A DNA stretch of 64,000 nt from an uncultured Faecalicatena sp. (lineage in GTDB: Bacteria; Bacillota; Clostridia; Lachnospirales; Lachnospiraceae): NCBI GenBank assembly GCA_902489075.1, contig CABTYO010000009.1, forward strand, positions 1 through 64,000, read 5' to 3'. Position 1 is the first letter of the stretch; the number at the start of each line of letters is the position of its first letter. The notes under the pieces were generated by a model. That model ran no database searches and was not told the origin of the DNA. It saw nothing but the letters and a program-made list of their open reading frames with translations. The translations under genes were made by a program, and so were the position numbers. Below, piece by piece: positions 7,487 to 16,118 of the stretch.

Positions 7487-9394
7487 ATGCAGAAGATATT
7501 TAAGAAATATACGATGATCATCATGACGATTGCTGTTTTTTCCATTCTTGCCATTAATTTTTACTTTTCGGCAAAGTCTGTGGAACAGCAGCAGTTTGGC
7601 ACGTTTCAGACGAAGATCGGTCAGGTAATACATACAATAAAGAATAATCAGGCGGAACTGGAATCAATTAAGATGAACCTGGATGAGGATTATCTGACCA
7701 GAGCCAGGGCTGCCGCTTATGTGATCGAGAAGAATCCTGAGGTGCTTCACAGTGTAGAGGAGCTTCAGAATCTGGCGAAGCTTCTGGATGTGGATGAACT
7801 GCATGTGACTGAGAGTGACGGGATCATCCGCTATTCTTCTGTGCCCAAATATATAGGACTGGACTTTCATGAAGGGAAGCAGATGCGCGGATTTCTGCCG
7901 ATCTTTGAAAGTGACGATGAGGATGCCTACATCATTCAGGAGGCGCAGCCTAATACGGCGGAAGAGAAGATGATGAAGTATGTCGGTGTGGCGAGGAAGG
8001 GCGTTAAGGGGCTGGTACAGGTGGGACTTGAACCAACCAGACAGATGGAGGCTCAGGAGCGGAATACTTACGAGTATATCTTTTCCAGATTTCCCACCGA
8101 TGTGGGGGAGGAGTTTTTCGCAGTAGATCTGGAGAACGGCGATGTTATTGCTTATACAGCCGAGAATAAGGATATTTTCGAGCTGGCGGCAGCACTGATC
8201 ACGAATCCGGAAGAATATAAAGACGGTGGTTACTGGGCGCAGAAGGCTGGCGGTATGCATTATGTAGTGACGGAATCTTTTGGGAATGTCCTGATTGGTG
8301 CATCTGTTACAAAGCAGTATCTGTATCAGACATTCTGGAAGAATATGCTGCTTACCTTTATTTATCTTGTAGTGGTTGAGGTCATTGTTGTACTCATGCT
8401 GAATTATCTTGTGAAGCAGAAAGTAGTAAAAGGAATCCACGAAATACGTGATGAACTGTTAAAGATCACGAAGGGTGACTTTGACACAAGGGTAAATGTA
8501 GGCGGAAATCTTGAGTTTGAAGATCTGAGTCATGGTATTAACAGTATGGTGGAGAGTATTGTGAGTTCTTCGGCTCGTATTTCGAATATCATTGATCTGT
8601 CAGAGATCCCGCTTGCTGCTTTTGAATATCAGAATGGAATGAAGCATATCTTCATGACATCCAGATTAAAGGAAATGCTGGCCATACCGGAGGAAGAGGT
8701 TGAACGGCTGTCCGGGGATCCGGAAGGGTTCCTTAAGAAGGTCAGGGAGATTATGGAGAGCCCTGTAAAGGATGAGGATGATGTTTACTGTGTCAGCGAT
8801 GAGAAGTATATCCGAATCCATTTTACAGTTGAGCCGGGGGGATATTACGGTGCGGTCACGGAGGTTACCAGGGAGATTCAGGAGAAGCGCAGAATGCGGT
8901 ATGAGAATAATCATGACCAGCTGACAGGGCTTCCCAAGTATGCCTATTTTAAGAAGAAAGCAGATGAGAGTCTGAAGAACATGGGAGAGGACGAGGTCTG
9001 TGCATGTATGATGATCGACCTGGATCAGTTTAAGCTGATCAATGACACTTACGGACATGATGTGGGAGACCGCTATCTTCAGGAGTTTGCCAGGATGATG
9101 AGGGAACTGCCTGCAGATCACTGGAAGATTGCCAGGCGTTCCGGCGATGAGTTCTGCATGTTCGCATATGGATACCACACGAAGGAAGAGATTCAGGGGC
9201 AGCTGGAGAAATTCTGGAAGGAAATTAAGGCAAGGCGCTTCCTGGTTACAAATACAGAATCCTGTGCGATCAGCGCTTCCGGCGGTTATGTATGTACCAG
9301 TGATAAAACTGCCGTGGTGAGGGATCTTCTCCACCAGGCGGATGAGGTGCTGTACCGCGTGAAGCGGGAAAATAAAGGCTCATTTGGGGCATAA
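7487..9394 (+). CDS. Membrane-bound diguanylate cyclase candidate (sensor-HAMP-GGDEF)
   Basis: 635 residues. A membrane anchor (about 9-28) is followed by an extracellular sensor region of some 250 residues, a second membrane helix (about 283-303), a HAMP linker (about 303-355), a PAS-like stretch (365-450) and a GGDEF domain (about 470-632). The signature is RSGDEF, so Ser replaces the first Gly, and FKLINDTYGHDVGD is intact. No RxxD inhibitory site is visible at the usual spacing. It should make c-di-GMP from GTP in response to an external signal if Ser is tolerated. AAGGAGG precedes the ATG. Confidence 0.88.
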   Translation: MQKIFKKYTMIIMTIAVFSILAINFYFSAKSVEQQQFGTFQTKIGQVIHTIKNNQAELESIKMNLDEDYLTRARAAAYVIEKNPEVLHSVEELQNLAKLLDVDELHVTESDGIIRYSSVPKYIGLDFHEGKQMRGFLPIFESDDEDAYIIQEAQPNTAEEKMMKYVGVARKGVKGLVQVGLEPTRQMEAQERNTYEYIFSRFPTDVGEEFFAVDLENGDVIAYTAENKDIFELAAALITNPEEYKDGGYWAQKAGGMHYVVTESFGNVLIGASVTKQYLYQTFWKNMLLTFIYLVVVEVIVVLMLNYLVKQKVVKGIHEIRDELLKITKGDFDTRVNVGGNLEFEDLSHGINSMVESIVSSSARISNIIDLSEIPLAAFEYQNGMKHIFMTSRLKEMLAIPEEEVERLSGDPEGFLKKVREIMESPVKDEDDVYCVSDEKYIRIHFTVEPGGYYGAVTEVTREIQEKRRMRYENNHDQLTGLPKYAYFKKKADESLKNMGEDEVCACMMIDLDQFKLINDTYGHDVGDRYLQEFARMMRELPADHWKIARRSGDEFCMFAYGYHTKEEIQGQLEKFWKEIKARRFLVTNTESCAISASGGYVCTSDKTAVVRDLLHQADEVLYRVKRENKGSFGA

Positions 9395-9453
9395 AGGTGA
9401 AGTGGGCCAGGAACAGTATCTTCATCAAGTGTGGGCAGTTTCGAATCTTCTCT

Positions 9454-9483
9454 TTGACATTGATTCCGGGGTGATCCTATAGT
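9454..9483 (+). promoter_or_regulatory. Promoter of the SseB-GNAT operon
   Basis: TTGACA (9454-9459), 18 bases, TATAGT (9478-9483), 36 bases before the ATG at 9519. Confidence 0.6.
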
Positions 9484-9518
9484 ATAATTTAAGGAAAACG
9501 AATGAATCGAGGTTTATC

Positions 9519-10313
9519 ATGGATAATAATTTTCAAATTCAAGTGAAAAAGATGCAGAAGCTTGAACACACATATGCTGCTTTCGCCCAGGGGACAAGGA
9601 TGCCGTTCATCACATGTGATGAGGAGACATTTGACGACCAGATCTGGATCTTTACGACCGAGGAGAAGGCAAAGGAATTCGCGGAAAAGCGCAGAGATGA
9701 GCAGAAGGACCTGCTGATGGTGGTATGCCTGGAGAACAAGCAGCTTCTTGGATTCTACAGCAGCCTGTATCTGCTGGGTGTGAATGAGATCGTGTTTGTG
9801 GAAGAAGCGCAGTCTACCAGGATTCCGCTTGAGAAGGTGGTAAAGGCGCCGGATTATTCCAGTGTTCCGAAGGAAAAGCGGCCGCTGATGAACCCGCAGA
9901 TGCAGCTGACCGGGCTGTATTTTATGCAGGAGCTTCTGCGTGCGGTGCCGAATAATGAGAAGCCGAAGCTTCCGGAGCTGGAGGAGGAGATGGTGGTGAA
10001 CCTGATCCGCTCCAAATTTTTCATGCCCATCGAGGTGACCGGAGATCAGGTCCTGCCGGATGGGTCTAATGTCAAGATCCCATGTGTGAAGAATAAGGAA
10101 GAGAAGATGTTCCAGCCGATCTTTACGGATTATAACGAATTCCAGAAGTTCAACCGGGAAGGAAAGTTTAAGGCGAATATCATAGAGTTTGTGAATATCG
10201 AGAAGGTTCTGGGCAAGAACATCGAGGGAATCGTGGTGAATCCCCAGGGAATGAATACGGTGATTGCCAAGGGCATGATCCCGAATCTGCTGAACCGGTT
10301 TTCCAGGGGGTAA
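9519..10313 (+). CDS. SseB family protein
   Basis: 264 residues, soluble, without a signal peptide. The N-terminal half matches the SseB N-terminal domain, with DQIWIFTTEEKAKEFA followed by an LLGFYSSLYLLGVNEIVF strand pattern. The C-terminal half repeats a similar fold (MPIEVTGD, QPIFTDYNEFQKF, VVNPQGMNTVI). In enterobacteria SseB is a secretion chaperone, but in Firmicutes the family is uncharacterised and probably does something else. A GNAT gene follows 4 bases later. Confidence 0.75.
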   Translation: MDNNFQIQVKKMQKLEHTYAAFAQGTRMPFITCDEETFDDQIWIFTTEEKAKEFAEKRRDEQKDLLMVVCLENKQLLGFYSSLYLLGVNEIVFVEEAQSTRIPLEKVVKAPDYSSVPKEKRPLMNPQMQLTGLYFMQELLRAVPNNEKPKLPELEEEMVVNLIRSKFFMPIEVTGDQVLPDGSNVKIPCVKNKEEKMFQPIFTDYNEFQKFNREGKFKANIIEFVNIEKVLGKNIEGIVVNPQGMNTVIAKGMIPNLLNRFSRG

Positions 10314-10317
10314 GCCC

Positions 10318-10800
10318 ATGGAGATCAGAACAGCGAAGATAGAAGATCTGGAAGCGGCTGTGCGGGTGGAGGCTGAGTGTTTTCCACAGGCAGAGGCAGC
10401 GTCACGGGAGGATATCAAAGGAAGACTGAACGCGTATCCGAACCATTTCTGGCTGCTTCTGGACGATGGGGATGTCATCGGATTTGTGAACGGCATGGTG
10501 ACAGATGAGAAAGATCTAAGAGATGAGATGTATGAGAACGCAGGTCTGCATGATGAGAATGGAAAGTGGCAGATGATCTTCGGGCTGGATGTGATCCCGG
10601 CTTACCGAAGACAGGGCTGTGCGGGGATGCTTTTAAGAAAAGCGATCGAGGATGCGAAGGTACAGAACCGGGCGGGCGTGGTGCTCACCTGCAAGGACAG
10701 GCTGGTGCACTATTATGCGAAGTTCGGATTCGTGGACGAAGGGATCTCGGATTCCTCCCATGGCGGCGTGGTCTGGCATCAGATGAGGCTTAAGTTTTAA
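10318..10800 (+). CDS. GNAT family N-acetyltransferase
   Basis: 160 residues. The acetyl-CoA binding motif A is FGLDVIPAYRRQGCAGMLL (RxxGxAG type), and the C-terminal HYYAKFGFVDEG is GNAT motif B. The overall arrangement resembles arylalkylamine N-acetyltransferase-like GNATs. It is tightly coupled to the SseB-like gene. The substrate is unknown. Confidence 0.85.
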   Translation: MEIRTAKIEDLEAAVRVEAECFPQAEAASREDIKGRLNAYPNHFWLLLDDGDVIGFVNGMVTDEKDLRDEMYENAGLHDENGKWQMIFGLDVIPAYRRQGCAGMLLRKAIEDAKVQNRAGVVLTCKDRLVHYYAKFGFVDEGISDSSHGGVVWHQMRLKF

Positions 10801-10840
10801 CATCAGCAGGGAAGATGCAAAGCGGATTTAGGATAACCGC
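10801..10840 (+). repeat. Dispersed hairpin repeat, copy 1 (diverged)
   Basis: CATCAG then GGAAG, then GCAAAGCGGATTT, then ATAACCGC. It lies directly after the GNAT stop. It belongs with better conserved copies at 16043-16093 and 24181-24230; here the right arm is altered. Confidence 0.5.
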
Positions 10841-10850
10841 GTCGGCTCAG

Positions 10851-10887
10851 CGGACAAATTCAAAGTTATTTGAACGTTTTTTACTAT
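10851..10887 (+). promoter_or_regulatory. Aldolase promoter with motif shared with the isomerase promoter
   Basis: ACAAATTCAAAGT (10854-10866) is identical to 12902-12914, and the three bases before it differ at only one position. A weak -35 TTCAAA (10859-10864), 17 bases, then TACTAT (10882-10887). TTCAAAGTTATTTGAA (10859-10874) is a palindrome. The weak -35 covered by a shared motif suggests an activator-dependent promoter, most likely read by the PocR-AraC protein at 11968-12819. Confidence 0.55.
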
Positions 10888-10954
10888 CATCCGGGACCGG
10901 AAAAGGTATATGATGAATTCAGATAAGGTCGAAGGATGACAGGAGGAATTGAGA

Positions 10955-11875
10955 ATGTTAGTAACTTTGAAGGATATCTTGAATTTATGTGAAGCAGGAG
11001 GATGCGCGGCAGGCTCCTTTAATACGCCGAACCTGGAGTCCATTATGGCGGTCATTGGCGCGGCGGAGGAACTGAATGTGCCGGTGATCATCCAGCATGC
11101 CCAGGCTCATGAGCCGATCATGCCTCTGGATACGATCGGACCGATTATGCTGGAGCTGGCGAAGCGGGCAAAGGTGCCTGTGGCAGTACATATGGACCAT
11201 GGCGAGACGGTAGAGTATGTCTACCGTGCACTGGAGATGGGATTTACCTCTGTGATGTATGACGGGTCTACGCTTCCTTTTGAGGAAAATGCAGCGAATA
11301 CCCGGCTGGTCGTTTCATTGGCGAAGAAGACCGGGGCGTCGGTGGAGGCAGAGATCGGATGTATGGGCAGAAGAGAGACGGGGGCTGGTTCTGCCGGGAT
11401 GGGCAACGACCCGGAGAAGATCTATACGGATCCGGACCAGGCGAAGAAGTTCGTGGAGATGACAGGGATCGATGCCCTGGCCTGTTCTTTTGGGACAACC
11501 CATGGAGTCTATATCAGTGAACCGAAGCTGGATTTCAGCGTGGTGGAGAACGTAAGGAAGAAGGCACAGATTCCGGTCGTGATGCATGGCGGTTCCGGTG
11601 TGAGCAGAGAGGATTTCAGGACAGCGATCAGCAAAGGGGTCCGCAAGGTGAATTATTATACCTACATGGCAATTGCAGGCGGAGAGACTGTAGCTGATCA
11701 GTTCCGTATGGGATGCATCCCGGTGGAGAAGAACGGGAAGAAGTATAAGTACTGCTATTCCCTGGTGGAGAGCGGGAAGGATACGCCGATCATGTACCAC
11801 GATATTGTACAGTGGGGCACACAGGCGATGAAGGAAAACTGCAGGAAAGCAATGGAAATCTTTTCAATGAAATAA
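10955..11875 (+). CDS. Class II ketose-bisphosphate aldolase
   Basis: 306 residues from ATG 10955 with AGGAGG 8 bases upstream. It shows class II (zinc) aldolase signatures: GSFNTPNLE, VHMDHGE (catalytic Asp and a zinc His), EAEIGCMG, FGTTHGVY (zinc His) and HGGSG (zinc His and phosphate site). The family includes fructose-, tagatose- and related ketose-bisphosphate aldolases. Its promoter shares a motif with that of the isomerase-kinase genes at 13012-16025. It is therefore likely to be the cleavage step of that pathway, giving two triose units. Confidence 0.9.
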   Translation: MLVTLKDILNLCEAGGCAAGSFNTPNLESIMAVIGAAEELNVPVIIQHAQAHEPIMPLDTIGPIMLELAKRAKVPVAVHMDHGETVEYVYRALEMGFTSVMYDGSTLPFEENAANTRLVVSLAKKTGASVEAEIGCMGRRETGAGSAGMGNDPEKIYTDPDQAKKFVEMTGIDALACSFGTTHGVYISEPKLDFSVVENVRKKAQIPVVMHGGSGVSREDFRTAISKGVRKVNYYTYMAIAGGETVADQFRMGCIPVEKNGKKYKYCYSLVESGKDTPIMYHDIVQWGTQAMKENCRKAMEIFSMK

Positions 11876-11883
11876 AATAATTT

Positions 11884-11926
11884 ACAGGAGAGCACGTCGT
11901 GGGGTGACGGACTCTCCTGTTTTTCT
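11884..11926 (+). terminator. Terminator after the aldolase gene
   Basis: ACAGGAGAG (11884-11892) pairs with CTCTCCTGT (11912-11920), with an inner CGTC/GACG stem. TTTTTCTTT follows. Confidence 0.75.
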
Positions 11927-11967
11927 TTGTTATAAACCGTACAGCCTTTGTATTTATACGGGATCTT

Positions 11968-12819
11968 TTACAGGAAATCCTTCCGGCTGGACTGGCGGTA
12001 CTGCTTCGGGGACATTCCGGTCATGCGTTTGAATATGGTGATGAAGTAATTGTAGTCGCTGAAACCACATGCAGAGGCAATCTCACTGATATTCAGTTCC
12101 GGCTGGGTACTCAGCAGTGACTTGGCTTTCTCGATGCGGAGGCTGCGGATGTGAGCGGCAATCCCTGTCCCGTAGTTCTGGTCGGCGATCTCATAGAGGG
12201 AGGTCTTCCCGATCTTGAAATGTTCGCAGATCGTCCGTACATCGATCTCCTCGGTGTAATGCTCCATGATATATTCATCGATCAGGACTGGCAGCTCCTT
12301 CTGCCCCAGGATCGCCATCCGCTCCAGGCAGAGGTAGGATGCAACGGCCTGTAAGATATGGGAGGCGGAAGATATGTAATCCCCGGAAATGACGGGACGC
12401 TCCCAGCAGGCCTCTTTCAACTGATCCATGTCGATCTGATAGGGACGGCACAGTTCTTTGATCACTTCCCATCCTTCTTCATGGGAGGCGTAGGAAAAAA
12501 CGTGTCCGAACAACAGGTATCCGATGACCAGATTCCCCATGTAAAGCGGGGCGATACTTTCCGTCAGCCCGGCGTGGCAGCGGTAAGTATAGGAGGTACG
12601 CTGTCTGGACGCAGTCTCACAGGCGAGTGCATCACAGCGGCGGCATTCCTTTTCCGCCTGTTCATCTGTGCGCAGGAGCTGGCAGAACGGGGCAATCTGT
12701 TCGGGGTAGGAGGCGAGCTCCCGGAAGGTCTCATCGAATACGGTGATGCGGATCTGTGTGATTGTAAAAAAGTCCTGAAGCAGGGAATTCAGTTTGGTCA
12801 GATTGAATGTTGAAATCAT
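11968..12819 (-). CDS. PocR-domain AraC family transcriptional regulator
   Basis: 283 residues from ATG at 12819, preceded by GGAGGAG; a longer frame upstream lacks a site. The N-terminal PocR ligand-binding domain (about 1-165) has the Cys pattern C(x)2C plus C (KECRRCDALACE and YRCHAGL) and APLYMGNLVIGYLLFG. The C-terminal AraC domain has two helix-turn-helix units (FKIGKTSLYEIA and ISEIASACGFSDYNYFITIFKRMTGMSPKQYR). It lies between the aldolase gene and the isomerase operon, which share a promoter motif, so it is the probable regulator of both. Confidence 0.9.
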   Translation of the reverse strand: MISTFNLTKLNSLLQDFFTITQIRITVFDETFRELASYPEQIAPFCQLLRTDEQAEKECRRCDALACETASRQRTSYTYRCHAGLTESIAPLYMGNLVIGYLLFGHVFSYASHEEGWEVIKELCRPYQIDMDQLKEACWERPVISGDYISSASHILQAVASYLCLERMAILGQKELPVLIDEYIMEHYTEEIDVRTICEHFKIGKTSLYEIADQNYGTGIAAHIRSLRIEKAKSLLSTQPELNISEIASACGFSDYNYFITIFKRMTGMSPKQYRQSSRKDFL

Positions 12820-12897
12820 CGGTCTCCTCCTTTTTATCCTCATAAAACAACGAAGCGGACTGTGAATATCCGGTTTAATATTCAGCATATCATATCG

Positions 12898-12936
12898 GCG
12901 AACAAATTCAAAGTAAAAAGAACAGAATACTATATC
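12898..12936 (+). promoter_or_regulatory. Isomerase promoter with the shared motif
   Basis: GCGAACAAATTCAAAGT (12898-12914) matches the aldolase promoter at 16 of 17 positions. A weak -35 TTCAAA (12907-12912), 18 bases, then TATATC (12931-12936). It lies in the divergent region between the AraC gene and the isomerase, so it may also serve autoregulation. Confidence 0.55.
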
Positions 12937-13011
12937 TTATCAAGGCACATTCCGATACAATGAAGACAAAGATAACGTATTGTACAGACAATAGTATAGG
13001 AGGATAAGAAG

Positions 13012-14412
13012 ATGAAGAAAATGACATTTGCATTATGTTTCTGCAACCGCGGATTTATGCCTGGAGAACTGATCTATGGAGCGAGGGAAGATATGATCAA
13101 AGCTGTGACAGATGCCGGTTATGATTATATTGCCATGGATGCAGAACTGACCAGATACGGCGGAGTGGAGACCCGGGAAGAGGGGCTTTTGTATGCAAAA
13201 TGGCTGAAAGAGCATGAAGGGGAGTATGACGGTGTGATCTTTTCCATGCCGATCTTCGCGGATGAGAACGGAGCCATCACAGCTCTTCGGGATGCAGGGG
13301 TGCCGATCCTGATGCAGGCGTACCCGGATGAGATCGGGAAGATGGATTTTGCACACAGAAGAGATGCATACTGTGGAAAGTTTTCCGTGACAGACGTGTT
13401 TACACAGTATCAGGTTCCGTTTACGGTGATGAAACCCCATGTGGTACACCCGCTGTCCCCTGCCTTTGCGGAAAATCTCAAAGATTTTGCTGCCATCTGC
13501 CGTGTGGTAAATGGAATGAAACGCTTTAATGTGGGATGCCTCGGGGCAAGGACGACTGCGTTTAAGACGGTGCGTTTTGACGAGATTGCCCTGCAGAAAT
13601 ATGGAATCAATGTGGAGTCTTTCGATTTATCCGAAGTGTTCTTCAAGGTGGGACAGAAGGCGGATGACGATGAGGCTGTGAAGGCAAAGATCGAACGCCT
13701 GAAAGATTATACAGACTTTTCAAAGGTGCCGCAGAGCAATATGCTGACGCTGGCAAAGCTTGCAGTTGTGATCGACGAATATATTGAGGAATATCAGCTG
13801 GATGCACTGACCTTACGCTGCTGGAATGAGATGGAGACGGTTCTGCGCATCTGCCCGTGTGTGCTTCTCAGTGAGCTGAACGACCGGGGAATCACGGCCT
13901 CCTGTGAGATTGATATGTGTTCCGCACTTACAATGCGCGCCATGAGCCTTGCAAGCGAAGCGCCCACTACGGTACTGGACTGGAACAACAATTACGGGGA
14001 TGATGAGAATAAGGTGATCCTGTTCCACTGCGGTCCGGTTCCGCAGACATTGATGACCGAAAAAGGAACCGTCACAGAGCATAAGATGTTCGCAAAAGGC
14101 GACCCGGGCTCCGGCTGGGGAAGCAATGAAGGGCGGATCAAACCATTTGATATGACTTTTTCGAATTGCCAGACAAAGGACGGAAAGATTATTGTATATG
14201 CAAGTGAGGCGAAGTTTACGGATGACCCGATTGAGGAGAGTTTCTTTGGATGCGGCGGCGTTGCAGAGATTCCGGATCTGCAGGACAAGCTGATCAAGCT
14301 GGCAAGGGGCGGATTCAAGCATCATACTTCCGTAGGAATGGGACATATGAAGGAGATTCTGAAAGAGGCATTTACGACTTATCTGCATTATGACTGGGTG
14401 GATATTGACTGA
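13012..14412 (+). CDS. L-fucose/L-arabinose isomerase-family protein (COG2407 type)
   Basis: 466 residues with the layout of fucose-isomerase-like proteins: an N-terminal Rossmann-type region (DGVIFSMPIFADENG), a central region (VGCLGARTTAFKTVRFDE), and a C-terminal part carrying likely metal ligands (E of RCWNEMET, D of SCEIDMCSALTMRAMS, H of ILFHCGP). The role is aldose-ketose interconversion of an unidentified pentose, hexose or substituted sugar. An FGGY kinase follows and a class II aldolase is co-regulated. The family also includes sulfoquinovose and D-arabinose isomerases, so the name should stay generic. Confidence 0.8.
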   Translation: MKKMTFALCFCNRGFMPGELIYGAREDMIKAVTDAGYDYIAMDAELTRYGGVETREEGLLYAKWLKEHEGEYDGVIFSMPIFADENGAITALRDAGVPILMQAYPDEIGKMDFAHRRDAYCGKFSVTDVFTQYQVPFTVMKPHVVHPLSPAFAENLKDFAAICRVVNGMKRFNVGCLGARTTAFKTVRFDEIALQKYGINVESFDLSEVFFKVGQKADDDEAVKAKIERLKDYTDFSKVPQSNMLTLAKLAVVIDEYIEEYQLDALTLRCWNEMETVLRICPCVLLSELNDRGITASCEIDMCSALTMRAMSLASEAPTTVLDWNNNYGDDENKVILFHCGPVPQTLMTEKGTVTEHKMFAKGDPGSGWGSNEGRIKPFDMTFSNCQTKDGKIIVYASEAKFTDDPIEESFFGCGGVAEIPDLQDKLIKLARGGFKHHTSVGMGHMKEILKEAFTTYLHYDWVDID

Positions 14413-14528
14413 TCAGGCAGTTTCGTGCTGACGATAGGAAGATTTGTGAAATTTCAACGCGCCATATTCCGTTGTGGCTGTACTTCGTGAGATGACCGGG
14501 CGTGGATTGAAACAAGGGAGTGAAGAAG

Positions 14529-16025
14529 ATGAAAATAGCAGGATTGGATATCGGGACGACAGGCTGTAAGCTGACGGTGTTTGATTCGGACGGTACGTAT
14601 CTTGGCAAAGCGTACCGGGATTATCCGGCCAGCCGCACAAAAAGTGAGCATGAGATCGATGTGGAGATGATCATGAGGGGCGTTCTGGAGGTCATGAAGG
14701 AAATGGCGGGAAAATATCCTGACATTGCCGGAATTGGCGTGACCAGTTTTGGGGAGACCTTTGTACTGGCGGATGAGAACGGTACACCCCTCCATCATGC
14801 CATGCTGTATACAGACCCGCGCGGGGCAGAAGAATGTGCAGAACTTGAGGAAAAGATCGGCGGGATGAATATCGCATCGATCACCGGGGTGAAGCCCCAC
14901 GAGATGTACAGTATTTCCAAGGTGATGTGGATGAAGCGGCACAAACCGGAATTGTATCAAAAAGCGGCGCACATCTTTTTGATGGAGGACTATGTGGTGT
15001 ATCATCTGACGGGAACTGCCCAGATCGACTATTCACTGGCCGCCAGGACCATGGCCTTTGACATTACTTCTTTAAAATGGAGTGATGAGATCTTTGAAAA
15101 GGCAGGGATCGATGTCAGGCTGATGTCGAAAACAGTGCCTACCGGGACTGCGGCGGGCGTGGTACGTAAGGAGATTGCAGACCGGACAGGACTTTCAGCG
15201 GATACACAGATTGTCTCCATCAGCCACGATCAGGTGGCTGCGGCAGTGGGAGCCGGGGTGTTTGATTCGGATAAAGCGGTGGACGGTGCAGGAACCGTGG
15301 AATGCATCACTCCGGTTTACGACGGGCTGCCGGAATTAGAGGTCATGTATCAGGGAAATTATGCAGTGGTACCTTATGTGATTCCGGGAAAATATGTCTG
15401 TTACGCGTTTTCCTATACAGGCGGCGCGCTGATCCAGTGGTGCGTGGACACGCTGGCAAAGAAAGAGAAGGAACTGGCAAAAGAGCGTGGAATCTCTGTG
15501 AATGAAATGCTGGAAGGAAAGGTGGAGGAGCAGATAGAAGAACCGACAGGACTTCTGGTGCTTCCACATTTTGCAGGGGCGGCAACCCCTTATATGGATA
15601 CAGGTTCAAAGGGCGCGATCGTGGGACTATCGACTGACACGTCGGTCAGCGACATTTACCGTGCATGTATGGAAGGCGTGGTCTACGAGATGCTGCTGAA
15701 TATGGAGTACCTGAAAGACTCCGGGACCTGCTTTCGCATGCTTCATGCGACGGGAGGCGGCGCCAGGTCAGAGGTGTGGATGCAGATGAAAGCGGATATG
15801 CTGAATCTTCCGATCACGGCTCTGAATACAGCGGATGCAGGAACCGTTGGAAGCGCCATGCTGACGGGGATCGCGGCAGGATGCTTTCAGGATCTTCAGG
15901 ATGCGGCGGAGCATATGGTGGAGAAGAAGAAGGTCTATGAGCCGGATCCGAAGATGCATGAGAAATATATGGAAGTGTATGAGCGGTACCGGAAGCTGTA
16001 TCAGGCGGTACGGCCGCTGGTATAG
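14529..16025 (+). CDS. FGGY family carbohydrate kinase (xylulokinase-like)
   Basis: 498 residues from ATG 14529 behind AAGGGAG; an earlier in-frame GTG (14520) overlaps that site. The N-terminal FGGY domain has GLDIGTTGCKLTVFD and GIGVTSFGETFVLAD. The C-terminal domain has ISHDQVAAAVGAG, the glycine-rich HATGGGARSEVWMQMKADMLNLPI and the NTADAGTVGSAM signature. It would phosphorylate the ketose produced by the isomerase, giving a ketose phosphate for the aldolase. The gap before it (14413-14528) ends in a short CRISPR-repeat-like string that I do not accept as CRISPR. Confidence 0.88.
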   Translation: MKIAGLDIGTTGCKLTVFDSDGTYLGKAYRDYPASRTKSEHEIDVEMIMRGVLEVMKEMAGKYPDIAGIGVTSFGETFVLADENGTPLHHAMLYTDPRGAEECAELEEKIGGMNIASITGVKPHEMYSISKVMWMKRHKPELYQKAAHIFLMEDYVVYHLTGTAQIDYSLAARTMAFDITSLKWSDEIFEKAGIDVRLMSKTVPTGTAAGVVRKEIADRTGLSADTQIVSISHDQVAAAVGAGVFDSDKAVDGAGTVECITPVYDGLPELEVMYQGNYAVVPYVIPGKYVCYAFSYTGGALIQWCVDTLAKKEKELAKERGISVNEMLEGKVEEQIEEPTGLLVLPHFAGAATPYMDTGSKGAIVGLSTDTSVSDIYRACMEGVVYEMLLNMEYLKDSGTCFRMLHATGGGARSEVWMQMKADMLNLPITALNTADAGTVGSAMLTGIAAGCFQDLQDAAEHMVEKKKVYEPDPKMHEKYMEVYERYRKLYQAVRPLV

Positions 16026-16042
16026 TGTGAGAGACATTAGAA

Positions 16043-16093
16043 ACTATTTAATTTCATCAGGGAAGCAGCAAAGCGGATTTTAAATATCCGCTT
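16043..16093 (+). repeat. Dispersed hairpin repeat, copy 2
   Basis: TATTTAATTTCATCAGGGAAG then AGCAAAGCGGATTTTAAATA, then TCCGCTTT. AAGCGGATTT and its near complement ATCCGCTT form a hairpin without a T run. It lies in the 93-base gap between the kinase and the epimerase-like gene. Copy 3 at 24181-24230 shares the whole layout, including the TATTTAA entry. Confidence 0.6.
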
Positions 16094-16118
16094 TGACTTG
16101 CTTTAGAAAGGAAAAAAT

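Noticed and set aside
14485..14514. GCGTGGATTGAAAC, the same as the 3' end of many type I-C CRISPR repeats
   Set aside because: It occurs once, with no repeat-spacer periodicity and no cas genes nearby. A single 14-base match before the FGGY kinase is best taken as chance or at most a stray relic.
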